From: Bradyrhizobium valentinum
GTDB taxonomy: Bacteria > Pseudomonadota > Alphaproteobacteria > Rhizobiales > Xanthobacteraceae
DNA: 64,000 bases
Reading direction: 5' to 3'
Assembly: GCF_001440405.1 (NCBI RefSeq)
Contig: NZ_LLXX01000175.1
Coordinates: 1 to 64,000, forward strand
Below are positions 8,812 to 19,197 of this stretch, piece by piece. Numbering within the stretch: the stretch's first letter is position 1; every line of letters starts with the position of its first letter. Position numbers and translations under genes: made by a program. The notes beneath the pieces were generated by a model that saw only the letters and a list, made by a program, of their open reading frames with translations, ran no database searches and had not been told where the DNA came from.

Positions 8812-9753
8812 CTACGCCCTCAGCCGCGGGTTGACGAGGACATAGGCGATGTCTGCAATGAGATTGAGCGTGATGTAGATCGTCGCCGTCGTCAGCACGA
8901 CGCCTTGCACGACCGCATAATCGCGGTTGAACACCGCATCGACGATCAGCTTGCCGAAACCCGGAATCGAGAAAATCTGCTCGGTCAGCACCGCGCCCGA
9001 CAGCAGCGTACCCAGCTCGAGCGCACCGAGGGTGATGATGGGCGTCAGCGCGTTGCGCATGGCGTGCTTGAGAATGACGGAACGCTCGGAAAGGCCCTTG
9101 GCGCGGGCGGTGCGGACGTAGTCGCTTTCCAGCACCTGCAGCATGGCGCTGCGGGTATGCCGCATCAGGATCGCGGCAATCGCATTGCCCAGCACGAAAG
9201 CGGGCATGATGGTCGAGGCAATGCTGGCGCGAAAATTCTCGGTCGGCGGCACATAGCCCGATGCTGGCAGCCAGCCGAGCTCTATCGAGAACAGGAAGAT
9301 CAGCATGATGCCGAGCCAGAAATTCGGCGTCGAGATGCCCCACAGCGCAAAGAAATTGGCGCCATAGTCCCAGGCCGTGCCCTTCTTTACCGCCGAGACG
9401 ATGCCGGCGGGAATGCCGATCAGGAAAGCGATGATGATCGCCATCGACGCCAGTTGCATCGTTACGGGAAGTTTCTGCGCTATCAGTTCACGCACCGGCA
9501 CCTTGTTGCGCAGCGACTCGCCGAAATCGCCCGATAGCACGCCCTTGACCCAGTAGACATATTGCACCGGCACCGGCTGATCGAGCCGGTACTGCTGGCG
9601 GATCTGCGCGATGACGTCAGGGTCGCGTTCCTCGCCCGCCATTACCAGCGCCGGATCACCCGGCAGCAGTTGCTGCAGCGAGAAGATCAGCACCGATACG
9701 AAGAACAGCGTCGGGATGAGCTGCACGATGCGCCGCACGAGGAAGTTCAGCAT
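8812..9753 (-). CDS. Dipeptide-type ABC transporter permease (DppB/GsiC-like), importer 2
   Basis: A 313-residue permease beginning MLNFLVRRIVQLIPTLFFVS, the standard DppB start with its first helix. It contains the conserved LLPGDPA, the periplasmic segment YRLDQPVPVQYVYWVKG and the EAA loop YVRTARAKGLSERSVILKHA. The frame is open 40 codons further upstream, but that stretch is repeat sequence, so ATG 9753 is chosen. It is separated from the binding protein gene upstream by a 208-bp region with repeats, unlike the tight spacing of most of this cluster. That may set a lower permease than binding-protein level. Confidence 0.93.
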   Translation of the reverse strand: MLNFLVRRIVQLIPTLFFVSVLIFSLQQLLPGDPALVMAGEERDPDVIAQIRQQYRLDQPVPVQYVYWVKGVLSGDFGESLRNKVPVRELIAQKLPVTMQLASMAIIIAFLIGIPAGIVSAVKKGTAWDYGANFFALWGISTPNFWLGIMLIFLFSIELGWLPASGYVPPTENFRASIASTIMPAFVLGNAIAAILMRHTRSAMLQVLESDYVRTARAKGLSERSVILKHAMRNALTPIITLGALELGTLLSGAVLTEQIFSIPGFGKLIVDAVFNRDYAVVQGVVLTTATIYITLNLIADIAYVLVNPRLRA

Positions 9754-9805
9754 GGCGTGCGTCGCGTGCTTGAAACGAGTCGAGGGAGGCGGTGTCGCCG
9801 CGTGG

Positions 9806-9932
9806 TTCCCTCCCCCCTTGCGGGGGAGGGACAGGGAGAGGGGTAACCCAACGGGATTCTGTGTTCGTGGCACCCCCCACCCCAGCCTTTCAGAGCGAGC
9901 TTCGCTCGTCTCGACCCCGCAAGGGGAGAGGG
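9806..9932. repeat. G/C-rich palindromic intergenic repeat
   Basis: An inverted pair CCCTCCCCC-CTTGC-GGGGGAGGG (about 9808-9830) is followed by a second part, GAGCGAGCTTCGCTCGTCTC and CCCCGCAAGGGGAGAGGG. Both can form hairpins. It lies between the binding protein gene and the permease of importer 2 and belongs to a different family from the A/B repeats. Nothing else is seen in 9754-9961. Confidence 0.8.
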
Positions 9933-9961
9933 AGCAAAGGGAGTGTGCCCGCTCATCGCGC

Positions 9962-11476
9962 TCACTTCAGCTTCAGCCCGACCACGCGCACCAGCCCGTC
10001 CGGCATCTGCTTGTAGCCCTCGAGCTTTATGGTATGCGCGATCAGAATGCGGCGGTGATAGATGTAGAGGAGCGGCTTCTCTTCGAGCACGATCTTCGCC
10101 AGCTTTTCATAGATCGCCTTGCGCTGCGCCTGATCGGTGACGAGGCGGCCGTCATCGAGGGCCTTGTCGGCCTCCTTGTTGGACCAGCCGCTATAGTTCT
10201 GCGGTGCGTCGGTCTTCTGGAAGACGTAGGAATTGCCGTCCGGATCGATCCGCCCGCTCCAGGCCAGCAGATAGGCCTGATATTCTCCGGCCTCGGCCTG
10301 CTTCAATGACGTCGCGAACTCGGTGACCCGGAGCTTCATGTCGAAACCGGTCTCCGCCGCCATCGACTGGATCACTTGCGCCGCGGCTTCGGTTTCCGCG
10401 CCTTTCGAAACCATGAAGTCCACGCTGACCGGCGTCGTGACGCCCGCTTCCTTCAGCAGCGCCTTGGCTTTGGCGACGTCGCGTTTCGGTATTGGAAAGG
10501 CCTTCTGGTAATAGGGATGGTCGGGGTTGACCCATTGGTTGCCGGGTTTGAACTCCCCGTTGGACACCACCTGGCTGATGGCATCGCGGTCGAGCGAGAG
10601 GTCGAGCGCCTGTCGCACCTTGGCGGACTGGCTGAGCGGCCCCTTGGCCTTGTCCTTGCCGACGTTCAACGTCACGCCCTGATAACCGAGCTCGATCGCG
10701 CTGGACAGTTTGAGTTTCGAGTCCGACTGCACCTCTTTGAGGTCTGTCGCGAGCACCCGCTCGATCAGGTCAAGGCCGCCGGATTTCAGGTTGGCGAGGC
10801 GGACGGTTGCGTCCACCAGCGGCAGGTAAACGATGCGGTCGATATGGATATTGTCCTTGTTCCAGTAATCGGCGAATTTCTCGAACACCATGCGGTCCTG
10901 CTGCACGCGTTCGACGAACTTGTAAGGACCGGCGCAGACCGGGCGCAGCCCGAACTTGTCGCCGGCTTCTTTCGCTGCCTTGGGCGACACCATCATCCCG
11001 GCGCGATCGGTGAGCTGCGCGACCAGCGGCGAGTAGGGGGCCTTCAATGCCAGTTTGATGGTGAGCGGATCGACGACGTCGATATGATCGACGGCTGCCA
11101 GTTCGGGCTTTCGGAACGAGCCCGGAAATGTCAGATGGCGCTCCAGCGAAAACTTTGCAGCCTCCGCGTTGAAGGCCTCGCCGTCGTGAAACTTGACACC
11201 GGGCCGGAGCTTGATGGTGACTTCCTTGCCGTCGGCCGACGTCTCGTGACTCAGCGCGAGCTGCGGCACGATGTTGAGCTTTTCGTCGATGTCGAACAGC
11301 TTATCGCAGAACGAGGCGAACACGATGCGGCCGACATAGGTGCGGGCCATGGTCGGGTCGAGAATGTCAGGATCTTCGGCGAGCCCGATCCGAAGCGTCG
11401 TCGTCTGGGCCTGAACAGATGTCTCGAACGACAGCAGGAGAGCCGCCGCGGTTACTGCCAAACGCAAAATCTTCAT
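9962..11476 (-). CDS. ABC transporter substrate-binding protein, SBP_bac_5 (peptide) family, importer 2
   Basis: A 504-residue periplasmic binding protein. The signal peptide MKILRLAVTAAALLLSFETS ends at VQAQ (about 24). The mature protein opens TTTLRIGLAEDPDILDPTMA and has the family marker VTIKLRPGVKFHDGEAFNAE with the later GPYKFVE segment. Start ATG 11476 is supported by AAGGGA 8 bases upstream; the longer open frame upstream overlaps the ATPase gene and is rejected. It delivers ligand to the permeases at 7921-9753. The family binds di/oligopeptides, glutathione, nickel or opines, and sequence alone does not separate these. Confidence 0.94.
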   Translation of the reverse strand: MKILRLAVTAAALLLSFETSVQAQTTTLRIGLAEDPDILDPTMARTYVGRIVFASFCDKLFDIDEKLNIVPQLALSHETSADGKEVTIKLRPGVKFHDGEAFNAEAAKFSLERHLTFPGSFRKPELAAVDHIDVVDPLTIKLALKAPYSPLVAQLTDRAGMMVSPKAAKEAGDKFGLRPVCAGPYKFVERVQQDRMVFEKFADYWNKDNIHIDRIVYLPLVDATVRLANLKSGGLDLIERVLATDLKEVQSDSKLKLSSAIELGYQGVTLNVGKDKAKGPLSQSAKVRQALDLSLDRDAISQVVSNGEFKPGNQWVNPDHPYYQKAFPIPKRDVAKAKALLKEAGVTTPVSVDFMVSKGAETEAAAQVIQSMAAETGFDMKLRVTEFATSLKQAEAGEYQAYLLAWSGRIDPDGNSYVFQKTDAPQNYSGWSNKEADKALDDGRLVTDQAQRKAIYEKLAKIVLEEKPLLYIYHRRILIAHTIKLEGYKQMPDGLVRVVGLKLK

Positions 11477-11498
11477 CGCTGCATCCCTTTGTCCACGA

Positions 11499-12598
11499 TT
11501 ACGCCAGCCATGTTCTTGATACATCAACCCCGGCGCGACCTGCACCTTCCGTGCCACCGCTGAAGGCGGCGACCAATTTTTCCAGCACCGGCGAAAAGCC
11601 GCCATCGGCGGGAATGATGGCCTCGGCTGCCGGCAGCTCAGTCGTGCGGTGGCACGCTGTGGCATGTCCTGTGCCGTCGGCGAGCAGCGCCGGGACCTCG
11701 GCGCGGCAGCGCTCGATGACGTAGGGGCAGCGGGTATGGAAGCGGCAGCCGGAGGGCGGATTGAGCGCGCTCGGCATCTCGCCCTCCAGCACGATGCGGC
11801 TGCGCTTCGCCTGGGGCTTGGGCACGGGAATGGCCGACAACAATGCGCGGCTGTAGGGATGCCGGGGCGCGGCGAACAGCGCCTCGGCGTCCGCGGTCTC
11901 GACAATGCCGCCGAGATTCATCACGGCGACGCGGTCAGCGATATGCTTCACGACCGCAAGATCGTGTGAGACAAAGATATAGGCGAGGCCGAGCCGGTCC
12001 TGCAGGTCGCGCAACAAATTGAGGATCTGCGAACGGATCGAGACGTCGAGCGCGGATACCGGCTCGTCGCAGATGATCAGCTTCGGCTCTACCGCTAAGG
12101 CCCGCGCAATCGCGATGCGCTGGCGCTGGCCGCCGGAAAATTCATGCGGATAGCGGCGGGCAAAGCGTGGCTCGAGCCCGACCAGCCGCAGCAGCTCCTC
12201 GACCCGCTCGCGCCGGCGTGGAGCCGGCACCAGATCGTGCAGCGCCAACGGCTCGGTTAGAATCTGGCTGACCGTCATGCGCGGGTTGAGCGACGCATAG
12301 GGATCCTGAAAAATGATCTGCGCATCGCGGCGGAAGGCACGCAACGCGTTGGTGCCGAGCGCGCCGAGGTCCCGGCCTTCGAAGCGGACAGTACCCGCAT
12401 CCGGCTCGATCAGCCGCAGCACCAACCGGCTCACGGTGGATTTGCCGCAGCCGGATTCGCCGACCAGCGCCAGCGTCTTGCCGGCCTCGACGGTAAAGCT
12501 GACGCCGTCGACCGCTTTCACGTACGCGGTGGGCCGGCCGAACACCGAACGCGCGGCGACGAAATGCTTCACCAGGCCTTCGACTTCGAGAAGGGCGG

Positions 12599-12602
<4 letters not shown>
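11499..12602 (-). CDS. Dipeptide-type ABC transporter ATPase (DppF-like), importer 2
   Basis: A 367-residue nucleotide-binding subunit. Walker A GESGCGKST, Q-loop QDPYASLNPR, signature FSGGQRQRIAIARAL, Walker B LIICDEPVSALD and H-loop FVSHD are all present. The C-terminal oligopeptide/dipeptide (oligo_HPY) extension has its Cys cluster CRFHTRCPYVIERCRAEVP near residues 285-305, which in relatives binds an Fe-S cluster or zinc. The start overlaps the stop of the DppD-like gene by 4 bases, showing translational coupling. The tail is about 30 residues longer than that of the other importer's homologue. Confidence 0.95.
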
Positions 12603-13584
<982 letters not shown>

Positions 13585-13588
<4 letters not shown>

Positions 13589-14295
13589 GCCTTGCCCGCC
13601 GTCGCGGCTTGAACGCTGGCGTCAATGACCGCGCGGTCGGTGATCCCGGCCGGGTTCTTGCGCGTCGGCAGGAAGGGACGGAAATGCACCCAGCGCTCGC
13701 GGCTCACCTGTTCCAGCCGCTCGAGCTCAGTGAGTGGATCGGCGTGGTCGTCGACGCGCAGGTCGAGATCGGACCATTCCTCCTCGCCATGGATCAATAG
13801 CGCCGCGGATTGCTTGCCGCGCTTGTCGCCGCCGGCGGCCTCGCCGGCTTTCAAGGCCGTGATCAGCCGCTGTGCAAAGGGCAGGGTAGCGTTGGCGGCA
13901 TAGGCCTTCGCGGTGTCGTCGAGCACGGCGGCGCCTGCCAGCATGTTGCCGGCGAGAGAAAAACCGTCGCCCTGGATATGCCCGCACCAGTCGATGCATT
14001 CGGCTCCGGTATGCGCAGCGATCCGCCCGTCGATATCCATCACATGCAGTTGCCGGCTCTCGCGGCCGTCGTCGGCGGCAATCAGCGCGTCCACCACCTC
14101 GCGCGGGCTGCGCCCTTCGCGCAGCAGCCTGACGCCGTCGATGCCGTAATAGGGATTGACCAGCGCCTGCGTCGCGATGCCGCCAATGCCGGGTGCGATA
14201 TGCGGCACCCGCGCGCCGACCGCAAAAAACCTAGTCGCAACCGCAATGCCGAGTTGGCCGGTTGAGGGATCACGGGCGATGATCGACCAGGTCAT
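13585..14295 (-). CDS. DUF1028 family protein (Ntn-hydrolase-like)
   Basis: A 236-residue protein starting MTWSIIARDPSTGQLGIAVA, typical of the DUF1028 family, whose fold resembles N-terminal-nucleophile hydrolases. GIGGIATQALVNPYYG and the GDGFSLAGNML segment are conserved landmarks. Catalysis has not been established for the family as far as I know. Start ATG 14295 is preceded by AGGAACGAG. It sits 19 bp after the gamma-glutamyltransferase gene and overlaps the ATPase gene by 4 bases, so a role in hydrolysing an imported peptide-like compound is reasonable but inferred. No signal peptide, so cytoplasmic. Confidence 0.9.
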
Positions 14296-14314
14296 CTTGT
14301 CTCGTTCCTGTGAA

Positions 14315-16120
14315 TTACCGACCTGCCGCGTAGCCTTGCATGCCTCTGGGATTGGCGGCGGCGCGGCGGCGGCGGCCGACCTTGGAGGCTGCCGTGAGGC
14401 GGCCTTCCGACCAGTCGGGGCCGATCTCGACGACATGGCCGCGGCTTTTCAGGGTGTCTACGGTCGTCTTTGGCACGCGGTTCTCGACCACGAGCACGCC
14501 AGGACGCGCGGTGCGCGGCCAGAATGAAATCGGGAAGTGCTCGGAGTGCCAGGCCGGCGCGTCGATCGCTTCCTGCAGGTTCAATTTTGCATGGACATGG
14601 CGCAGGAAGAATTGCGTGGTCCATTGATCCTGCTGGTCGCCGCCCGGCGAGCCCCAAGCCATGTACGGCTCGCCGTCGCGTAGCGCCATGGTCGGCGAGA
14701 GCGTGGTGCGCGGGCGCTTGCCAGGCGCCAGCGCCGCCGGGTGGTCTTCTTCCAGCCAGAACATCTGCGCGCGGCTGCCGAGGCAGAAGCCGAGTTCGGG
14801 AATGACGGGTGAAGATTGCAGCCAACCGCCGGACGGGGTCGCCGAGACCATGTTGCCGGCCTGGTCGATGATATCGAAATGAACGGTATCGCCGCGCACC
14901 TCGCCGAACCGGCCGACCGTCGGCTCGCCCGCGCCCATGGCGCCAACCGCCTCGCGGTGGCCTTCCGCTCGGCGCAGCTTCACCACCGAGCCGAAACCTT
15001 CGACGGAGCCCGGGAGGAAATCGAGCGAGGCTTTGTCTTTTGCGATCAGGTTGCGGCGTTCGTCATTGTAGGCGTCCGACAGCAGCGTCGTGATCGGGAT
15101 GTCCGTGAACTTTGGATCGCCGTAGAATTTTTCGCGGTCGGCGAAGGCGAGTTTTGCGCATTCGATCTGCAGATGGATGAAGTCGGGGCCTGCCGGATCG
15201 AGGCCGTCGAGCTCAAATCCCTTCAGCAGCGCGAGCTGCTGCAGCATCACGGGGCCCTGGCTCCAGACGCCGGGCTTGCAGACGGTGTAGCGGCCGTAGT
15301 CATACGTGAGCGGCGTCTCGACGGTCGGCTGCCAGCGTGCCATGTCGTCGGCGGAGAGCACGCCGCGATGCGGCGAACCGGAGACGTCCATCACGTCCTG
15401 CGTACGGCAGAACTTGTCGATCGCTTCCGCCACAAAACCCTGCGACCAGGACTGTCGCGCGCGTTCGATCTGCGCGACGCGATCGGAGCCGGCACTTTCA
15501 GCTTCCTTGAGGATGCGGGCGTAGGTTTCCGAGAGCTGCTTGTTGGTGAATAGCGTGCCGGGCCTCGGCACTTCGTTGTTCGGCAAATAGACCGCCGCCG
15601 ACGTGGTCCAGTGCTTCCTGAACAACTGCTCGACGACCTGGATGGTTGCGGAAGCGCGCTCGACCAGCGGATAGCCGTCGCGAGCGTAGGCGATGGCGGG
15701 CTCCAGCACCTCGCGCAGCCGCATCGTGCCGTAGTCACGCAGCAGCAGCATCCAGGATTCGAACGTGCCGGGCACGCAGGCGGCGAGAAGGCCGGTGCCG
15801 GGCACCATTTCCAGGCCTTCGCTCTTGTAGTGCGCGATGGTGGCCTTCGCAGGCGCCGGACCCTGGCCGCAGATCACTTCGGTGCGGCCGCGCTTGGTGT
15901 CGTGCACAATGATCGGCACATCGCCGCCGGGACCGTTCAGATGCGGCTCGACCACCTGCAGCGTGAAAGCGGTGGCAACACCGGCGTCGAACGCGTTGCC
16001 GCCCTTTTCAAGGATGCCCATGCCGACCGCAGTGGCGATCCAGTGGGTGGAGGTGACCACGCCAAAGGTGCCTTCGATTTCCGGCCTTGTGGTGAAGGGA
16101 TCGGGGTTGATGTTGCTCAT
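14315..16120 (-). CDS. Gamma-glutamyltransferase-family protein (Ntn hydrolase)
   Basis: A 601-residue GGT-family protein. These are made as one chain and cleave themselves before a Thr that becomes the nucleophile of the small subunit. The candidate is Thr412 in RGDTVHFDIIDQAGNMVSAT, matching the T-x-H-F context and position of known GGTs. Other marks are GGNAFDAGVATAFTLQVVEP (about 40-60) and the later TTLSPTMALRDGEPYMAWGS with SPGGD. No signal peptide is apparent, unlike periplasmic GGTs, so a cytoplasmic enzyme acting on imported gamma-glutamyl compounds is suggested. ATG 16120 is chosen because homologous sequence begins there, although the ribosome site is weak. It is flanked by two peptide importers and DUF1028. 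Glutathione, another gamma-glutamyl amide or a cephalosporin-like acyl compound are all possible substrates. Confidence 0.92.
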   Translation of the reverse strand: MSNINPDPFTTRPEIEGTFGVVTSTHWIATAVGMGILEKGGNAFDAGVATAFTLQVVEPHLNGPGGDVPIIVHDTKRGRTEVICGQGPAPAKATIAHYKSEGLEMVPGTGLLAACVPGTFESWMLLLRDYGTMRLREVLEPAIAYARDGYPLVERASATIQVVEQLFRKHWTTSAAVYLPNNEVPRPGTLFTNKQLSETYARILKEAESAGSDRVAQIERARQSWSQGFVAEAIDKFCRTQDVMDVSGSPHRGVLSADDMARWQPTVETPLTYDYGRYTVCKPGVWSQGPVMLQQLALLKGFELDGLDPAGPDFIHLQIECAKLAFADREKFYGDPKFTDIPITTLLSDAYNDERRNLIAKDKASLDFLPGSVEGFGSVVKLRRAEGHREAVGAMGAGEPTVGRFGEVRGDTVHFDIIDQAGNMVSATPSGGWLQSSPVIPELGFCLGSRAQMFWLEEDHPAALAPGKRPRTTLSPTMALRDGEPYMAWGSPGGDQQDQWTTQFFLRHVHAKLNLQEAIDAPAWHSEHFPISFWPRTARPGVLVVENRVPKTTVDTLKSRGHVVEIGPDWSEGRLTAASKVGRRRRAAANPRGMQGYAAGR

Positions 16121-16223
16121 GGGAATCCAATGCCGTGCTGCTATCGCGATGCCGGTGCACTTGACCACAGGCGAGGCTGGATGCCAACGGCTGGCATGCC
16201 ACGCATTGCTCCCATCCCTGTGA

Positions 16224-17222
16224 TCATAACGCGACGGCGGCTTCAACCGGATGGTTGACTGCATGGCAGGCGACGCCGTCGATCAGCGCGGGCGCCTGCC
16301 GGCGGCAGAGATCGAAGGCCAGTGGGCAGCGCGGATTGAAGGCGCAGCCGGGCGGCGGATGGATCGGATTGGGGATTTCGCCCTTGACCGGAATCCGCTG
16401 GCGGCCCGACATCGCGAGATCAGGAACGGCTCCTAAGAGCATCTTGGTGTAGGGCATTCGGGGATTGGCGAACAACTCACGGCCTTCGGCAATCTCGACG
16501 ATGCGGCCGAGATACATCACGCCGATGCGGGTCGCCATATGGCGAACCACGGCGAGGTTGTGGCTGATCAAAAGGTAGGTCAGGCCGAATTTGTCCTGCA
16601 GGTCGCGCATCAGATTGAGGATCTGCGCCTGCACGGAGACATCGAGCGCCGAGGTCGGTTCGTCGCAGACGATGAATTCGGCCTCGGACGCCAGCGCGCG
16701 CGCGATCGCGATGCGCTGGCGCTGCCCGCCGGAGAATTCGTGCGGATATTTCAGCCCGTCATCGGGATGCAGCCCGACGAGGTTCAACAATTCGCCGACG
16801 CGCATGCGGATGTCGCGCTCGCCCTGGATCAGGTCGAAGGCGCGGATCGGCTCGGAGACGATGGCGTCGACCCGGAAGCGCGGATTGAGGCTCGCATAGG
16901 GGTCCTGGAAGATCATCTGGATGCGGCGCCGCAGCCGCTGCCGCGCCTGTGCCTGTCTGGCACTCGTCATCGACACGCCGTCGATGATCACTTCGCCCGA
17001 ACTCGGCGGCAGCAACCCTACTACCATCCGCGCCACGGTGGTCTTGCCCGAGCCGGACTCGCCGACGAGCGCGAATGTTTCGCCCTTCTTGATATCGAAG
17101 GTCACGCCGTCGACGGCTTTGAGGAATTCGAGATCGCCGCCTTCGAGGACGCGGTTGAGCCACGGCTTCGAGACGTCGAAGACGCGGCGTAAATTTCTGA
17201 CATCTACAAAGGGCGGACTCAT
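16224..17222 (-). CDS. Dipeptide-type ABC transporter ATPase (DppF/GsiA-C-like), importer 1
   Basis: A 332-residue ATPase: Walker A GESGSGKTT, Q-loop QDPYASLNPR, signature FSGGQRQRIAIARAL, Walker B FIVCDEPTSALD, H-loop LISHN (His then Asn rather than the usual Asp), and oligo_HPY tail CAFNPRCPLAFDLCRRQ. ATG 17222 overlaps the stop of the partner ATPase by 4 bases and decides the start; an open frame upstream is a shadow of that gene. It is the last transporter gene of importer 1, followed after 103 bp by the gamma-glutamyltransferase gene on the same strand. Confidence 0.95.
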   Translation of the reverse strand: MSPPFVDVRNLRRVFDVSKPWLNRVLEGGDLEFLKAVDGVTFDIKKGETFALVGESGSGKTTVARMVVGLLPPSSGEVIIDGVSMTSARQAQARQRLRRRIQMIFQDPYASLNPRFRVDAIVSEPIRAFDLIQGERDIRMRVGELLNLVGLHPDDGLKYPHEFSGGQRQRIAIARALASEAEFIVCDEPTSALDVSVQAQILNLMRDLQDKFGLTYLLISHNLAVVRHMATRIGVMYLGRIVEIAEGRELFANPRMPYTKMLLGAVPDLAMSGRQRIPVKGEIPNPIHPPPGCAFNPRCPLAFDLCRRQAPALIDGVACHAVNHPVEAAVAL

Positions 17223-18217
17223 GCCGCGGTCTCCTTCGCCGCTTCGCCGGGCGCGGTATCGAAGAGATGGCAGGCCACGGCGTGCGAGCCGTGCTTGAGC
17301 GGCTCCGGCCGATCGACGCGGCAGCGGTCGAACGCAAAGGCGCAACGCGGATTGAACGAGCAGCCCGGTGGGATCGCCGACAGCCGCGGCATCGAACCCG
17401 GAATCTGCACCAGCCGCTTGTCTTCGCCGGCCAGCGTCGGGATCGCGCCCATCAGGCCCTTGGCGTAGGGATGCAGCGGGTTCTGCACGACATCCTGCAC
17501 CGGGCCGATTTCGGCGATCCGGCCCGAATACATCACCGCCACGCGGTCGGAGGTCTCGGCAATCACGCCCATGTCGTGGGTGACCAGCATGACGGCGGTG
17601 CCGTGATCGCGGCCGAGCCGCTTGATCAGCGAAATGATCTGCGCCTGCACGGAAACGTCGAGCGCGGTCGTCGGCTCGTCGGCAATGATCAGTTCCGGTT
17701 CGGCGCAAATCGCAAGCGCGATCACGACGCGCTGGCGCATGCCGCCGGAGAATTCGTGCGGGTAGGCGTCGATGCGTTTCTCCGGAGCCGGGATTCCAAC
17801 TTCGGCGAGCAGATCGATGGCGCGTTTGCGCGCCGCCGTCTCCGAAAGATTCATGTGGGTTCGGATCGTCTCCACGATCTGGTCGCCAATACGATACAGC
17901 GGATTGAGGCTTGTCAGCGGATCCTGGAAGATCATCCCGATCCGCTTGCCCCGGATCCGGCGGATTTCTTCCGGCGGCAGGTGATCAATCCGCGTGCCCG
18001 ACAGGTAGATTTCGCCGGAGGCGATGCGGCCGGGCGGGTCGATCAGCCCGATTACGGCAAGGCCGGTGACTGATTTGCCGGCGCCTGACTCGCCGACCAC
18101 GCCGAGCACTTCGCCCTTGGCGATGTCGAAGGACACGCCATTGATCGCGCGCAGCGTGCTGCGGCGGGTGAGGAATTCCACCTCGAGGTTACGCACGGAG
18201 AGGACAGGCACGGTCAT
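17219..18217 (-). CDS. Dipeptide-type ABC transporter ATPase (DppD-like), importer 1
   Basis: A 332-residue ATPase: Walker A GESGAGKSV, Q-loop FQDPLTSLNPL, signature FSGGMRQRVVIALAI, Walker B LIIADEPTTALD, H-loop LVTHD, and tail CSFNPRCAFAFDRC. The start at 18217 (MTVPVLSVRNLEVEF) overlaps the permease stop by 4 bases; the 34 codons open upstream belong to another frame of the permease gene. It heterodimerises with the ATPase at 16224-17222. Confidence 0.95.
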   Translation of the reverse strand: MTVPVLSVRNLEVEFLTRRSTLRAINGVSFDIAKGEVLGVVGESGAGKSVTGLAVIGLIDPPGRIASGEIYLSGTRIDHLPPEEIRRIRGKRIGMIFQDPLTSLNPLYRIGDQIVETIRTHMNLSETAARKRAIDLLAEVGIPAPEKRIDAYPHEFSGGMRQRVVIALAICAEPELIIADEPTTALDVSVQAQIISLIKRLGRDHGTAVMLVTHDMGVIAETSDRVAVMYSGRIAEIGPVQDVVQNPLHPYAKGLMGAIPTLAGEDKRLVQIPGSMPRLSAIPPGCSFNPRCAFAFDRCRVDRPEPLKHGSHAVACHLFDTAPGEAAKETAA

Positions 18218-19185
18218 CGGAGCTTTGGATTGAGCGCGTCGCGCAGCCAGTCGCCGAGCAGGTTGATGGAGAGGATCAGTCCCGCCAGCGCAATGCCGGG
18301 GAAGGCGACGATCCACCATTCGCCGGCGAACAGGTAGTTGTTGCCGATCCGGATCAGTGTGCCGAGCGAGGGCATGGTGTCAGGCATGCCGGCGCCCAGG
18401 AACGACAGCGTCGCCTCGGTGATGATGGCGAGCGCCAGGTTGATGGTCGCAATCACCAGGATCGGCCCCATCGTGTTGGGCAGCACGTGCCGGAAAATGA
18501 TCTTCGGCGCGGGGAGGCCGATCAACTGCGCGGCCGCGACATAGTCCTTGTTCTTCTCGACCATGACCGAGCCGCGCACGGTGCGGGCATACTGCACCCA
18601 GAAACTCAGGCCGATCGCGACCACCAGCACCGCCAGCGTACTCATGGCATCTAACCGGTTGCCGAACACGGACTTGGCGACACCATTGACCAATAGCGCG
18701 ATCAGGATCGCAGGGAAGGTGAGCTGCACGTCGGCAATGCGCAAGATCAGTCCGTCGATGGTGCCGCCGAAATAGCCCGCGATCAACCCGAGCGTGATGC
18801 CGAGCGTGCCGGCAAGCACCACGCCGAGCACGCCGACCACGAGTGAAATCCGCAAGCCATAGAGAATGGCCGAAAACACGTCGCGGCCCTGTTCGTCAGT
18901 GCCGAGCAGGAACGGGCTCTGGCCTTCGGCGGTCCACAGCGGCGAGATCCGCGAATTCATCAATTGCAGTTGCGCCGGGTCGAACGGGTTCTGCACCGAC
19001 AGTTGCGATGCAAAAATCGCGAGCAGGAAGAACAGAATGGTGACGGCCGCCGCCACCATGGTCATTCGCGAACGGCGGAACGAATAAAAGATGTCGCTGT
19101 CGAGTGCACGCTTGAGCCAGCCCGTGCCGGAGCGCGACGCTTGCGCGTTCGGCTCTAGTCGGTGAGGGACCACGGCGTCAGACAT
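18214..19185 (-). CDS. Dipeptide-type ABC transporter permease (DppC-like), importer 1
   Basis: A 323-residue inner-membrane permease. The OppC-type N-terminus has a first helix (MTMVAAAVTILFFLLAIFAS, about 40-60). The conserved FLLGTDEQGRDVFSAILYG and the EAA loop YVAAAQLIGLPAPKIIFRHV are present. It is coupled to the ATPase downstream by a 4-base overlap and follows its partner permease by 12 bp. Together with the DppB-like protein it forms the membrane channel of importer 1. Confidence 0.94.
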   Translation of the reverse strand: MSDAVVPHRLEPNAQASRSGTGWLKRALDSDIFYSFRRSRMTMVAAAVTILFFLLAIFASQLSVQNPFDPAQLQLMNSRISPLWTAEGQSPFLLGTDEQGRDVFSAILYGLRISLVVGVLGVVLAGTLGITLGLIAGYFGGTIDGLILRIADVQLTFPAILIALLVNGVAKSVFGNRLDAMSTLAVLVVAIGLSFWVQYARTVRGSVMVEKNKDYVAAAQLIGLPAPKIIFRHVLPNTMGPILVIATINLALAIITEATLSFLGAGMPDTMPSLGTLIRIGNNYLFAGEWWIVAFPGIALAGLILSINLLGDWLRDALNPKLR

Positions 19186-19197
19186 CTGGTGTCTTTC